DNA from: Torulaspora globosa | Taxonomy: Eukaryota; Ascomycota; Saccharomycetes; Saccharomycetales; Saccharomycetaceae | DNA length: 64,000 nucleotides | Assembly: GCF_014133895.1 (NCBI RefSeq) | Contig: NC_050727.1 | Span: forward strand, 1,364,001 to 1,428,000 | Direction of reading: 5' to 3' | In this document: one piece after another, positions 1 through 9,793 of the stretch | How positions within the stretch are numbered: the stretch's first letter is position 1 | Layout: every line of letters starts with the position of its first letter | Notes under the pieces: model-generated | Seen by the model: the letters and a program-made list of their open reading frames with translations, nothing else | Databases searched by the model: none | What the model was told of the DNA's origin: nothing | Made by a program: the position numbers and the translations under genes

Positions 1-1227
1 ATGAATCTGCAAATGAGACTGGCGAAACCGCCGATTCCGAGAACAAAGAAGCCGTCGAAGGCTTGAACGATCAGAATCAGTCAGAGTCTTCTAAGAAGAA
101 GAAGAAGAAGAATAAGAAAAAGAAGAAGAAGAACAATTCCGCACTGCCAGCGGAGGAGACTCACAACGGGGATGGCGCCGATGAAGGTTCGCTTAGGCAA
201 GATTAATAAACATGATAAAGAAGAGCTTCAAGCAGTAATTCTGGATGTCCAGGAGGAGGTATCCGAGACGATTGCTCATGACAAAACTCCGGTAAACAAA
301 TTTAACGAGAAGGGAACCGAAGATTCAACCACCCGTTTGGGCCGTGATGATCCGTTTGAATTTGGTAAGAGGACTTTGACTGAAAATGTAGATGTCTGGG
401 ATCATAATGCGTGGGACAACGTGGAGTGGGGTGAAGAACAGATCAAGTCTGCTGAAGAAAAGATAAAGACTCAATATGAGCACCCTGTCTCAGAATTTGA
501 TAAAAAGCTGTACAACGGTAATCCTGCTCGATACTGGGATATATTTTACAAGAATAATAAGGAAAATTTCTTTAAGGACAGAAAGTGGCTACAGATTGAG
601 TTTCCCTGCTTGTATGCGGCCACAAAGAAGGATGCCGGTCCCGTCACCATCTTTGAAATCGGATGTGGTGCCGGTAATACCTTTTTCCCAATTCTGAATG
701 AGAATGAGAATGAAGATTTGCGAGTAATAGCTGCCGATTTTGCACCCAAAGCCGTGGAACTTGTTAAGAACTCGGAGAACTTCAATCCTAAGTACGGGCA
801 TGCTGCAGTGTGGGATCTTGCTAATCCTGAAGGAAACTTACCAGATGGCGTGGAACCCCACTCGGTTGATATCGCTGTAATGATTTTTGTCTTCAGTGCT
901 TTGGCTCCCGATCAATGGGAACAGGGCCTCGCAAATTTGCGCAAAGTTATGAAACCAGGTGGTAAGATCCTATTTCGAGACTACGGCCGATATGACTTAG
1001 CACAAGTCAGGTTCAAGAAGAATAGACTACTGGACGACAATTTCTACATAAGAGGGGATGGCACAAGAGTTTACTTCTTCACAGAGGAAGAATTGAGAGA
1101 AATTTTCACCAGCGGGTCTTTCATTGAGAATAGGATAGGAACTGACAGAAGGTTACTAGTTAATAGGAAGCGGCAACTGAAGATGTACCGCTGCTGGCTC
1201 CAAGCTGTCTTTGAAGTTCCGAACTAA
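1..1227 (+). CDS. ABP140: ABP140/TRM140: tRNA(Thr) m3C32 methyltransferase, 5'-truncated, read through a +1 frameshift
   Basis: This is the C-terminal part of an actin-binding tRNA methyltransferase that makes 3-methylcytidine at position 32 of tRNAs. The N-terminal actin-binding part lies outside the window. Seen: an open frame from base 3 (frame 3) carries an acidic stretch and a Lys-rich tract (about 90-130), reaches CTT at 192-194, and stops at TAA 204-206. The methyltransferase is in the +1 frame from GGC 196-198 to the TAA at 1225-1227. SAM motif I (FEIGCGAGNT) is encoded near 652-681, and a motif VDIAVMIFVFSAL follows. S. cerevisiae ABP140 (YOR239W/YOR240W) is known to need +1 frameshifting at the same heptamer, so the two frames are one gene and not a pseudogene. 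It converges on ATG5. Confidence 0.9.
192..198 (+). promoter_or_regulatory. Programmed +1 ribosomal frameshift heptamer CTT-AGG-C
   Basis: The heptamer CTTAGGC sits at the junction of the two ABP140 frames. CTT (192-194) is in the upstream frame, AGG is the slow A-site codon, and the +1 frame resumes at GGC (196-198), giving ...Gly-Ser-Leu-Gly-Lys... across the join. The same heptamer drives +1 shifting in Ty1 and in S. cerevisiae ABP140. The zero frame terminates two codons after AGG (TAA 204-206). Frames and heptamer are read directly from the sequence; use in this species is inferred. Confidence 0.9.
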
Positions 1228-1311
1228 CTGGCGATTGAGATATTTCACCAAAAATCCATTAGACTAAATTTAGGCCCTGCACAACGTATCTCACATCTAT
1301 AGTATACGAGC

Positions 1312-2196
1312 TCATCTTGCGATAGCTCTTCCATACTCGCTTTCCGAAAGTAAACAGAGTGATAAATGTAAGTAACCGTCAAGACTCATGAAACGAGCGT
1401 AGACATCGAGGAGATCCAGCGTGAGAGGTAATTCTATACCATTTGATACAACCTTCGATAAGCTGTTGTCGTCCACGAACAGACTGGAGAACTGCTCCTT
1501 CATCAAATCTTTAAGTTTCATTCTCGATCCATCGGACTTGTGTCCCGCAACAATGGGCTGGAACATCTGCATTTTTGGGAGGCTCTGATGTATACATATT
1601 GGGATACTGCGAGGCTTCGCAGGAATGATTTTGCTAGCTACCTGTCTGAAAGCATTTTGATCTCTGGCTATAAGAGCATCCCAGAACTTCTGAGTATCTT
1701 GCATTGATAGTGACATCATCTGCTTTGAGGACCCATTGAGAACATAGCAAGCCTGTTTCCATTGCTGCATCCAGTACGTTCGCACCAGCTGAAGTTCGCT
1801 ACCAAACGGTATCACACCAGGCGGTAGCTGAGAGCCCTGAGCGAGCTCCAGCTTCCATACGTTCAGCAGCTCGCCTGAACAGTGACTCCTTTGTCTATCA
1901 GACGGATTGAGGCCAGTCATAAAGTCATAGAGTATTCCGATAGGATAGTTCCAGTAGACTGGCACACCTTGACACTCAAGCCACACAAATTGGTCTTCAT
2001 TATCAGGATCAGTTCGCAAATAGTTTCGCAGTCTGTCAATTATAGTTCGGAGATAGATTGCAATATAGGTTTCTCTTGGTAGCCTTAGGTTCAAAGTGTA
2101 GTGCCTAAGGTCAGCATCGCCAATTAATAGGCTCGACTTCACTGTTACTTGCACATTTAGGGCTCCTTCCCAGACCAGACGTCTGATTTCATCCAT
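1312..2196 (-). CDS. ATG5: Atg5, autophagy E3-like conjugation subunit
   Basis: Atg5 is covalently joined to Atg12 and, with Atg16, promotes Atg8 lipidation on the forming autophagosome. From the ATG at 2196 the protein is 294 aa, the length I recall for S. cerevisiae Atg5. Visible landmarks are the N-terminal MDEIRRLVWEGALNVQV, the LPRETY motif, and WNYPIGILYD near residues 82-91. K147 in QQWKQAC aligns with the known Atg12-acceptor lysine region (K149 in S. cerevisiae). The open frame extends 5 codons upstream to a TTG, which I reject in favour of ATG. It is divergent from the Ecd-family gene and converges with ABP140. Confidence 0.92.
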   Translation of the reverse strand: MDEIRRLVWEGALNVQVTVKSSLLIGDADLRHYTLNLRLPRETYIAIYLRTIIDRLRNYLRTDPDNEDQFVWLECQGVPVYWNYPIGILYDFMTGLNPSDRQRSHCSGELLNVWKLELAQGSQLPPGVIPFGSELQLVRTYWMQQWKQACYVLNGSSKQMMSLSMQDTQKFWDALIARDQNAFRQVASKIIPAKPRSIPICIHQSLPKMQMFQPIVAGHKSDGSRMKLKDLMKEQFSSLFVDDNSLSKVVSNGIELPLTLDLLDVYARFMSLDGYLHLSLCLLSESEYGRAIAR

Positions 2197-2348
2197 CGAG
2201 GCTTCGATCAAATGTACTCCACGCTGAATTGCGATCCAGCAGTAAATGAAAAGGTCTACCTCAAGAGCTTCGCGACCTTATCCGAGCACTTGGTTAACGA
2301 AGACACTTGAATAAGATCATTGACACTAACAAACCTATATGAGAAAAC

Positions 2349-3665
2349 ATGAAAGTCGTCAAACCTTCTTCATTTGTGCCAATAGAATGGCTTTGGGATT
2401 ATAAAGAGGATGAGAAGGATATTCATGTGGTTGATCCTGTGGACAAGAGTACCGTGGTGTTTGGCATCTTCATAATAGACAAGTTTGCAAAAGACTCCGA
2501 TAAACAACTTCAGCAACTAATACGGAAGGTTGAAACTGATTTTGCGATTTGGAATGATTACTATCCGTGGTCAGAGTACAATGGGATTTCTTTGAGCTTG
2601 GAGAAGTTGGAGAATGAAATGCCGTTTATCTATGGCCAACTTTGCGCTGAGAACAATGTCAGCAGGGAAGAAAAAGTGCTGTTAGGCCTGCTCATCATGC
2701 TATCAAAAAGACTGGATCCGCAGATGTTCATTCGTGTCCGTGATACTGACGGTGACTTTATTATGAATGAGATTAGCGAGGCACTGCCGAAGGAATACGA
2801 GTTTCCAGTCGCCTGCAATCGATTGTGGTTAAACTGCGGAAAGATGAAGCTTATACCCTTAGAAGAATCATGTAGCGATGGTCTACGGCCGCTTGAGGCG
2901 CTACGATTTCTTGAAGATTCAGCGTTCAAGCTGCTCGATGTTGACACACTTAGTAATGGCGCGATCGTCAAGATGACTGCTAACTTTCCAAACGATGTAC
3001 TTTCACGGCTAGTGAAGCTTCAATTGGTCATAGAAAATGAGAAGCACCGTCAGATTTTAGTGGAAAACCCGCGCCTAATCAGCTTTCTTTTAAAAAGCTT
3101 GATTGATGAGGAGTTATCGGTTACCGATCAGGTATCAGGAAATAACGATGGGTCTATCGAACTGCTTGTTTCGGAAGAGCATGCTGACCTAATTCCTTAC
3201 TTCTTTGAAGCCAAAGGCCTCAGGAAGGACACAACGTTGATACCTATTCTGTGTGGAAGGGCCATATCAGATGTGATGGAAAAACTGCTACGGAATCGCA
3301 CCATAGTGGTCGAGGATGAACGAACTGTTAAGGCAATAAGAGAGGGATCTTTATTGGATTTAACGAATTTCCGTCCTGCCTCGATCGATCTGGCGCTATC
3401 AACAGGCGAAGATGTCGACTTGACTAAGGACTTGCTGGAGAACCTGCAAAATCTCCTCGATGGCGAGGTTAAAATTGAAGACAGCCTGGATTTTGATAAT
3501 TCTGATGAGGATGCTAGTGAAGATCTCGATGAAGGTTGTAGGAAATATTTCGAAGACGAGGGGATTGATATAGACGAGGATGATTTTCTCGAGTTTTTTC
3601 TCAAAGAGGGTCTGAAGCTGGATGATGATATGATTGGCGAATTACGAGCCGACTCAGTGCGGTAA
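2349..3665 (+). CDS. Ecdysoneless/SGT1 (ECD) family protein
   Basis: The 438-aa protein resembles the Ecd/SGT1 family (Pfam SGT1; human ECD, S. pombe Sgt1-like). Family members act around the R2TP chaperone and the spliceosome (Prp8) and in transcription; the function here is inferred only from family. Seen: DTDGDFIMNEISEALP at residues 132-147 followed by NRLWLNCGKMKLIP at 157-170, which together resemble the family signature (D-x-DGEF...EAA..LP...NRVW...G.L..IP). The last ~60 residues are strongly acidic (Asp/Glu-rich). It is shorter than animal members. As far as I recall S. cerevisiae has no counterpart at this position between ATG5 and YPL150W. This is distinct from the unrelated yeast Hsp90 co-chaperone also named Sgt1. 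Confidence 0.78.
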   Translation: MKVVKPSSFVPIEWLWDYKEDEKDIHVVDPVDKSTVVFGIFIIDKFAKDSDKQLQQLIRKVETDFAIWNDYYPWSEYNGISLSLEKLENEMPFIYGQLCAENNVSREEKVLLGLLIMLSKRLDPQMFIRVRDTDGDFIMNEISEALPKEYEFPVACNRLWLNCGKMKLIPLEESCSDGLRPLEALRFLEDSAFKLLDVDTLSNGAIVKMTANFPNDVLSRLVKLQLVIENEKHRQILVENPRLISFLLKSLIDEELSVTDQVSGNNDGSIELLVSEEHADLIPYFFEAKGLRKDTTLIPILCGRAISDVMEKLLRNRTIVVEDERTVKAIREGSLLDLTNFRPASIDLALSTGEDVDLTKDLLENLQNLLDGEVKIEDSLDFDNSDEDASEDLDEGCRKYFEDEGIDIDEDDFLEFFLKEGLKLDDDMIGELRADSVR

Positions 3666-3824
3666 TTCACCGTTAGCTAGGGCTACCGAGCTCACCTCTG
3701 CTGAAAACTTGATTTAATGATGTATTATTAACAAACTTTGTCAGTACTTTCTATATAATCGCAAGATTAGGCGGCTATCTTCAAAATCTAAAATCAGCTC
3801 CAAACTAACTACTTCTCATCACGA

Positions 3825-6437
3825 TTACTCTGAAGAATTGTCCTCCTGATCCGCAATCTGAAACGACTCGTCGTCTTCGGTAATCGGCTTCCGGTTGTGC
3901 CGGAGGTCTATTAGGTTTCGCGACCACTCACTGCCTTCACTGAGTGATCTCGAAAATGCAAAGGTTTCAGAGTTGCCATCAACGCGCAACTTTACGGGGC
4001 CGCTAATGACAGCTGATGTCTCGCTGTCGGTGTGAATCGCCAGCTCCTCATCTTCAACGCTTGCTAACGGAACACCATCTGCAAGGGAGATTTCCTTGAC
4101 ATTTTTTTCATCGTCTCCTCCTGACGAACTTTCCTCTTGAATGATTGACTGTGTTTGAGCCGGATTATGCTTCATGAAATCCCGACCATGCATGCGCCTT
4201 ACCAAGTTTGCTCGACGGCCAGTACCATGACTTCGTTTGGTCAGGCGAGAGTTTTGAGCGCCAAAACGTGGCAACACTGAATCCTTGATAGGCGTTCGAT
4301 TGATTTTTCGCACGTCCATGACCATTGGCGACGAGGCGGTGGTTATGTCATAAAAAGAATCTGTTCGAGAGCTTCTTTCAGAGGCACTTGATGCACTAGA
4401 CATGGTGCTTAAATCGCGGGTTGAAAATTTTTGGCTATAGCCGATGCTACTCTTATCGCCACCCGATGAGTATTGAGACGTACCACCAGCGTTAGCATGT
4501 GGGAAGCTTGTCCTTACAGAATCAGACACTTTGAAGGAAGAATTATTACCGTCCGTTGAATACTCCGAATTAAAAGTTTCATTTGAAAGCTCAGAATGCT
4601 GCGAGATACCAGACATTGGCCTAGTACTGTTGAAAAGGGAAGGCTTGGAATTTTCATTGAGTGCTGATCGCAAATTATTGTTCACTGATTCTGAGGTTTG
4701 ACCCGAAATATCACTAGATGTAGTTGATTTCAGTCGCTTTAGCTGTCGCAGCTGTCTGTTTGATTCGCTTTGAGGACGATGCTCATCCAGTGCGTAAAAG
4801 TCATCATTCTTAGAGTTAGCATCATTCAGATCATCACTTACTGACTGCACTAAGTTCTTCGAGCTCGATCGCAGAGATTCAGATCTGTTTACTCTTTTCT
4901 TCTCAACCTTTTCGTTATTCTCAATTGATCCGGAAGTAGATGTACCATGACCCTTAGGCGATTCCTGACTATTACGATTTGCATTACTCAATCCTGATTT
5001 ATCATTATTCAGTCGTTTACTCTTGAAGAATTTTGACATCTTGGTAAAAAGATTATTCTTCTTAGGCGTTGTGGATCCGCTGCCTTGGTAATCAGCTTCT
5101 TGGCTAGGGCTGTTGAGATTGATTTGTTGCTTTATTGACCTATCACAAGGCGTTTTCTTAGGCGATGGAGGCGGAAGCGAAGCATTGTCGCTTCTCATGC
5201 TGAGAATTCTATTGAGAGGAGCTGTTATCTTAGAGTCCAACTGCTGAGCAAATAAGTTTTCACTTGAAGGCTTGCATTCGCCAGTTGCTGAGGAATTGTC
5301 AAATACCTTTCTGACAGAAAGTACAGATTTGCTTCTTTTTGGGTAATCCTGCTTCTGCTTGGCCATCTCTCGCTCAACGAGTAACAGCCAAAGACCAGAA
5401 AGCGAATCACATTTTCTCTTCTGTACAGATGCTTTGATGGCCTGTGTATCAAATCCTGCCTGTTTTAGTCTCTTCAACAACTTCCGCTCAAGTTTCGAAT
5501 GGAATTGTGTCAAGCCTCGTCTCTGTCTTCGCAGAATCTTCTGAGTTTTCTCCATAAGGGAAAGGCCGTAGGGTTGTAAGAAAGGATGACTAAGGATCTT
5601 CTCAATAGATGGTCGGTCATTGGGGTCTTTGGCAAGCAATTGCTCGATTAGATCCTTGGCTTCGGGAACCATAAAAGAACCATCCAAGTCAGGCATATCG
5701 TTCACTATTTTCCACTTCGTTTTCGCTTCGTCTTCCTCATCAAAGGGCATTGTACCATTTATCATTGTGTACAGTATAACTCCTAGGGCCCATATATCGA
5801 TTTTAAACCCATCGTAGCTCTTTCTTTGGGTCAATTCAGGTGCCATGTACACCGTGGTGCCACATATTGTATCCAGCTGGCTCCTCGAAACGCATTCTCG
5901 AGTGAATCCAAAATCTGTTAATTTAGCGTTCCCTTTCTTGTCCAAAAGGATATTTTCCAGCTTCAAGTCCCTATGAACACAATTCAGCGAATGCGCATAG
6001 TATACAGCTCCAACAATTTGAGCAAAGAGCCTGGAGCACTCTTCGAGGGTTATTCTTTGTAAGGAAAGCAAATGCTCGTACAGCTCCCTGCCGGGGCAAT
6101 ATTCTAAAGCCATCCAGACTTTAGTTTCAGTGACAATCACTTCGTAGAGTTTGGTAATGTGAAGATAATCAAACTGCCTGTGATAAAATACTTCTCTCAC
6201 AACGTTAGGATCACTTTTATCACTTGTCTTGAGGACCACTTTGCGGTGAGTGGGTTTATGATGCGCTAGATACACCTTCCCGAAGCTTCCCTCCCCGATC
6301 TGTTTTAGGATCCTATAGTTACCTACTTCCGTGAGCTCTTCCGCCATAAACTGACCATACAGCTTATTATACGAATGGCCAATAATCGACTTCATTTGGT
6401 TCTGCCGGAACTTTGTTGAGGGAGTACTGCTGGTCAT
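3825..6437 (-). CDS. Ser/Thr protein kinase, orthologue of S. cerevisiae YPL150W
   Basis: An 870-aa protein with an N-terminal kinase domain (about residues 41-292) and a long Ser/Asn-rich tail. Visible: Gly-rich loop GEGSFG (48-53), K70 in VVLK, HRDLKLEN (155-162), DFG (175-177), APE (199-201). The leader HSYNKLYGQF and the end of the catalytic domain, HPFLQPYG, match YPL150W, a kinase of uncertain role reported to bind phospholipids. Order agrees: YPL150W lies between ATG5 and PRP46 in S. cerevisiae. I first considered KIN4/FRK1 (same kinase branch), but the N-terminus and neighbours favour YPL150W. The start is an ATG at 6437. It is divergent from MET7. Confidence 0.88.
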   Translation of the reverse strand: MTSSTPSTKFRQNQMKSIIGHSYNKLYGQFMAEELTEVGNYRILKQIGEGSFGKVYLAHHKPTHRKVVLKTSDKSDPNVVREVFYHRQFDYLHITKLYEVIVTETKVWMALEYCPGRELYEHLLSLQRITLEECSRLFAQIVGAVYYAHSLNCVHRDLKLENILLDKKGNAKLTDFGFTRECVSRSQLDTICGTTVYMAPELTQRKSYDGFKIDIWALGVILYTMINGTMPFDEEDEAKTKWKIVNDMPDLDGSFMVPEAKDLIEQLLAKDPNDRPSIEKILSHPFLQPYGLSLMEKTQKILRRQRRGLTQFHSKLERKLLKRLKQAGFDTQAIKASVQKRKCDSLSGLWLLLVEREMAKQKQDYPKRSKSVLSVRKVFDNSSATGECKPSSENLFAQQLDSKITAPLNRILSMRSDNASLPPPSPKKTPCDRSIKQQINLNSPSQEADYQGSGSTTPKKNNLFTKMSKFFKSKRLNNDKSGLSNANRNSQESPKGHGTSTSGSIENNEKVEKKRVNRSESLRSSSKNLVQSVSDDLNDANSKNDDFYALDEHRPQSESNRQLRQLKRLKSTTSSDISGQTSESVNNNLRSALNENSKPSLFNSTRPMSGISQHSELSNETFNSEYSTDGNNSSFKVSDSVRTSFPHANAGGTSQYSSGGDKSSIGYSQKFSTRDLSTMSSASSASERSSRTDSFYDITTASSPMVMDVRKINRTPIKDSVLPRFGAQNSRLTKRSHGTGRRANLVRRMHGRDFMKHNPAQTQSIIQEESSSGGDDEKNVKEISLADGVPLASVEDEELAIHTDSETSAVISGPVKLRVDGNSETFAFSRSLSEGSEWSRNLIDLRHNRKPITEDDESFQIADQEDNSSE

Positions 6438-6906
6438 CGCGACTAGTTCAGGTATGGGTCTCAGCGACCGCTAATAACACAAAGCCACGTAAATCAAAGA
6501 GTAAATTCACTTGTCGGTCAATCAGGGGTGATAACGAGGCAGGAGCAGCAAATAGTTCGGCACAAACGACTGAATTCGTGAGCTGGAAGGTTGTCTTTGG
6601 CGGGAATTTTCGGATTAAAGTCGTCCGGAGTTGTATCCTGCAGTTGCCACGGGACTATATTGTTGCAACACACCAATTCCAAAGGTTTGAAAGTGCTAAA
6701 CGCTCCTATTGGGTCTTATCAAGACCAACCGTCAGCACCTCTATAAGTTTAGAGGTGATTGCTGCCAAGATGCCTTAGGTTAAACCTTTCGTACCCAGTG
6801 ACACACAGAAAGCACCACGATGACCGTCTATCAATTGACTAGCTGGCGAGCTTCAAGAGGACTATGGCAGGGTCGAGAATAGTCATCTGGAGTCAATTGG
6901 CTGTAG
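6438..6906. other. Divergent intergenic region, YPL150W-like kinase / MET7
   Basis: About 470 bp between two divergent starts. A 121-codon open frame crosses it (6413-6778) but begins at TTG inside the kinase gene and resembles nothing I know. I see no tRNA boxes or clear transcription-factor site. It presumably holds both promoters. Confidence 0.5.
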
Positions 6907-8382
6907 ATGAGAGTACAATTGCCTCTGAAGATGCCAGCCCGAACTTACCAGGATGCTATCGCTGCGCTGAATTCACTGCAATCGAATTATGCTAATATAA
7001 TGGCTGTAAGAGAGTCTGGAGATCGAAAAAATCAGATGAATATCTGGGAAATGCAAGAATGGTCGCGTAGAATTGGATACAGGCCGTCGGATTTCAATAG
7101 GCTGAATGCTGTCCACATCACGGGAACCAAAGGGAAAGGCTCTACGGCAGCTTTCACTTCGTCGATCCTCGGCATGTACAGGGGCCAGCTGCCCAAAGTG
7201 GGTCTCTATACATCGCCCCATCTGAGATCTGTCCGCGAACGTATCAGAATCAACAATGACCCTATTTCGGAGGCCAAATTTGCCCGGTACTTCTTCGAAG
7301 TGTGGGAAAAGCTGGAGAGGACCACGTCTCCTTTGGAGAAATTTCCACATATGGTGCCAGGTAGTAAACCCGGTTATTTCAAGTATCTCACGCTACTCTC
7401 ATTCCATGTGTTCATGCAGGAAGGCTGCAATTGCTGCGTCTACGAAGTCGGGGTGGGGGGAGAATACGATAGCACTAATATACTCGAGAAGCCAGCTGTA
7501 TGCGGGATCACTCGGCTGGGTATTGATCATACTTTTATGCTGGGTGACACGATTGAAGAGATTGCCTGGAACAAGGGCGGAATCCTCAAGAAGGGCTCCC
7601 CAGCCTTCACAGTGCCTGGACAACCGGAAGCGGGTTATAATGTTTTAAAAGAGAGGGCCAGTGAGCGCGGTACTACATTGGAGACTGTTCCAGTCTTCAA
7701 TGGGTTGAAAAATATTCAACTAGGCATTGCGGGTGACTTTCAGATCATTAACGCATCACTTGCAGTTTGTCTGGCTTCTCAGTTACTCGCGAAGATGGGC
7801 GTTTTAGACACTGCCGTTACGTTGGAAGAATACGCAAACATACCAATGCCTTTCATACGTGGTTTGGAGCAGACAAAGTGGGAGGGGCGCTGCCAGACAA
7901 TTCAAAAGGGTAACAAAACATGGTTTATCGATGGAGCCCATACGAAGGATAGCATTGAAGCGGCATCTGAGTGGTTCAAGAAAGTTACAAGAGGAACAAA
8001 GGTTAAAAATGTATTACTATTCAATCAACAAAGCCGGGACGCTAAAGCGCTGGTTGACAATTTACATCTCGTGCTCACTCCAGAAGTAAAATTTGATCAT
8101 GCTATATTCACAACTAACGTTACGTGGAACTCTGGCTCTTACAGTGCAGATCTAGTTTCCATGAATACATCAAAAGACCAGGTGGAGAAATTAGTGGTTC
8201 AAAAGGCACTCGCCCAGCACTGGTCGGAACTCGATTATGGAGAGGCGACAGTGCATGTCACGCCTGATATCCAAACGTCGCATGAATTAATCAATGGAAT
8301 GCTAGAACCACTAAATATCTTCGTTGTTGGATCGCTGCATCTTGTGGGAGGGCTACTGGTAGTATTCGACGGTAAACAATAA
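6907..8382 (+). CDS. MET7: Folylpolyglutamate synthase
   Basis: It adds glutamates to folates in the cytosol and mitochondria, which is required for methionine synthesis and mitochondrial DNA maintenance in yeast. The 491-aa protein has the Mur-ligase ATP loop GTKGKGS at residues 73-79, the TSPHLRSVRERIRIN segment, and the C-terminal half with WFIDGAHTKDS and FNQQSRDA. The first ATG is 6907; an in-frame TAG immediately precedes it (6904-6906), so no longer N-terminus is possible. A second ATG at 6931 starts at the conserved ARTYQDAI region and could give a cytosolic form, with 6907 giving a short extension. S. cerevisiae Met7 (548 aa) has a longer leader. It converges with SSP2, 56 bp apart. 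Confidence 0.95.
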   Translation: MRVQLPLKMPARTYQDAIAALNSLQSNYANIMAVRESGDRKNQMNIWEMQEWSRRIGYRPSDFNRLNAVHITGTKGKGSTAAFTSSILGMYRGQLPKVGLYTSPHLRSVRERIRINNDPISEAKFARYFFEVWEKLERTTSPLEKFPHMVPGSKPGYFKYLTLLSFHVFMQEGCNCCVYEVGVGGEYDSTNILEKPAVCGITRLGIDHTFMLGDTIEEIAWNKGGILKKGSPAFTVPGQPEAGYNVLKERASERGTTLETVPVFNGLKNIQLGIAGDFQIINASLAVCLASQLLAKMGVLDTAVTLEEYANIPMPFIRGLEQTKWEGRCQTIQKGNKTWFIDGAHTKDSIEAASEWFKKVTRGTKVKNVLLFNQQSRDAKALVDNLHLVLTPEVKFDHAIFTTNVTWNSGSYSADLVSMNTSKDQVEKLVVQKALAQHWSELDYGEATVHVTPDIQTSHELINGMLEPLNIFVVGSLHLVGGLLVVFDGKQ

Positions 8383-8438
8383 ATTGATATATTAATTTTG
8401 TAAATAGTTGCCGACGTGCCTTTGCCGTCCTTATTTAT

Positions 8439-9614
8439 TCAAATCTCAGTACAAGGCCTATCGGTGATATCCTTTCCGTACCAAACAGCCCATGTCTTGA
8501 AGTATTTCCTATACAATTGTGAAGCTGGGTTTTCATATTCATCCATCGCACGTATTGCATTATGAACACAATAGAAGCTAATTGAAATGCAGAGCTTCCT
8601 AGATATAATCGGTGCTATTTCTTGGATCTCTCCAAAGACCTCAAAATCTCTTTTAACCTCTGATATGTCCAAATTATCAAGCGCAGGTTCTTTCGAGTTA
8701 TCCCCATGCCTGTATTTCTTGTTACCGCTAGCGTACTTTTTCATGATGAGACAACGGCATACTTCGGGAATTTCTTCTAAGAATTCATCACTCAAAGGAG
8801 GCAGTTGCAGTTCCGATAGCTTCTTCCATTCTGGAACCAGATGTACTCCATTGACTTTGAAAAGGTTTGTTCTACTATATTTCATGAACGAAACCGCTCC
8901 ATCTCTGGTCAAAAAATCCAACTCGACTCGGATCAAAGTTCTATCAATCTCGCTTCTATGTAACAGTATCGTCTCTAATGGTCCCCCACATACTTGCGAA
9001 AGAATACTGCTCAATCCTGTGCTCCGCGGGACGTTAGCTAAAACAATTGATCGTTGCTCAAATTTGCCCTCGGTAAGTTTGTCCTCGTTGGAACTAGTGC
9101 TTGATATTACTGAGTCTTTTATCTCAGTATCGTTATCTTCCTTGAAAAGATCGGGTATCCTTTGAGGAACACCGTATGAGTCTAACTGATAGTCAAAGAC
9201 CTCACTGCCCAAGTTGATCTGCCTCGTTCTGGCGATATTATCCGCTCCATTTTTTTCCAGCTGCCGTTGATAATTTGAATAACTTAACTTTTCACCTGAA
9301 ACTCCATATAAGAAGCCCTCTGAACCGTTCAGGACAGTATTATCCTGTCGGTAGGTTATATTGGGGACATTCTGGTCGGTAAATATCTTTGATGTGTTTC
9401 TTTTACCGCTTTTGCCCGAACCCAGTAGGCAAGCTTTGGCAAACTTGCGGAAACCAAAGATGCTACGAGATTCACCATCGGTTGCACTTGTAGAGAAAAA
9501 GGAAGAGAGGGAGGACACCCTTGAACGCGCAACATTCAAATTGTTGTTTTCTGGGTTTTTAATCGCATCAAAAAATCTATTAGCGGTAATCGTTTCATCT
9601 CTCCGTATGCTCAT
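8439..9614 (-). CDS. SSP2: Ssp2, sporulation-specific protein
   Basis: Ssp2 activates the meiotic MAP kinase Smk1 and is needed for spore-wall assembly after meiosis II. The 391-aa protein has a low-complexity Ser/Asn-rich N-terminal half, and a C-terminal half with two RRM-like segments (about residues 185-265 and 285-375, for example RSIVLANVPRSTGLSSIL). Similarity is modest, so the call leans on order: SSP2 (YOR242C) lies between MET7 and PUS7 in S. cerevisiae as here. The start is ATG at 9614. A mid-sporulation element lies upstream at 9794-9803, as expected for an Ndt80 target. Confidence 0.85.
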   Translation of the reverse strand: MSIRRDETITANRFFDAIKNPENNNLNVARSRVSSLSSFFSTSATDGESRSIFGFRKFAKACLLGSGKSGKRNTSKIFTDQNVPNITYRQDNTVLNGSEGFLYGVSGEKLSYSNYQRQLEKNGADNIARTRQINLGSEVFDYQLDSYGVPQRIPDLFKEDNDTEIKDSVISSTSSNEDKLTEGKFEQRSIVLANVPRSTGLSSILSQVCGGPLETILLHRSEIDRTLIRVELDFLTRDGAVSFMKYSRTNLFKVNGVHLVPEWKKLSELQLPPLSDEFLEEIPEVCRCLIMKKYASGNKKYRHGDNSKEPALDNLDISEVKRDFEVFGEIQEIAPIISRKLCISISFYCVHNAIRAMDEYENPASQLYRKYFKTWAVWYGKDITDRPCTEI

Positions 9615-9793
9615 GGTAATCTGAAGCTTATTTTATAAAATGGCTGATAACAAATATCTTATCCAGTCCTTTGGAATATATGTTGAAGCAATTTCTTCTA
9701 ATTTCCGTTATATTGAATCTTGGAAGTCTGAACTGTTGCTGGTTCTTTAATTATTAATTGATTAAGTTTTTATTCTATAACAAATCGAATTAT

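Noticed and set aside
3825..6437. KIN4/FRK1 identity for the kinase gene
   Set aside because: Same kinase group, but the N-terminal HSYNKLYGQF segment and the ATG5-kinase-PRP46 order match YPL150W.
6413..6778. 121-codon open frame between the kinase and MET7
   Set aside because: Starts with TTG, overlaps the kinase N-terminus on the opposite strand, and has no recognisable product.
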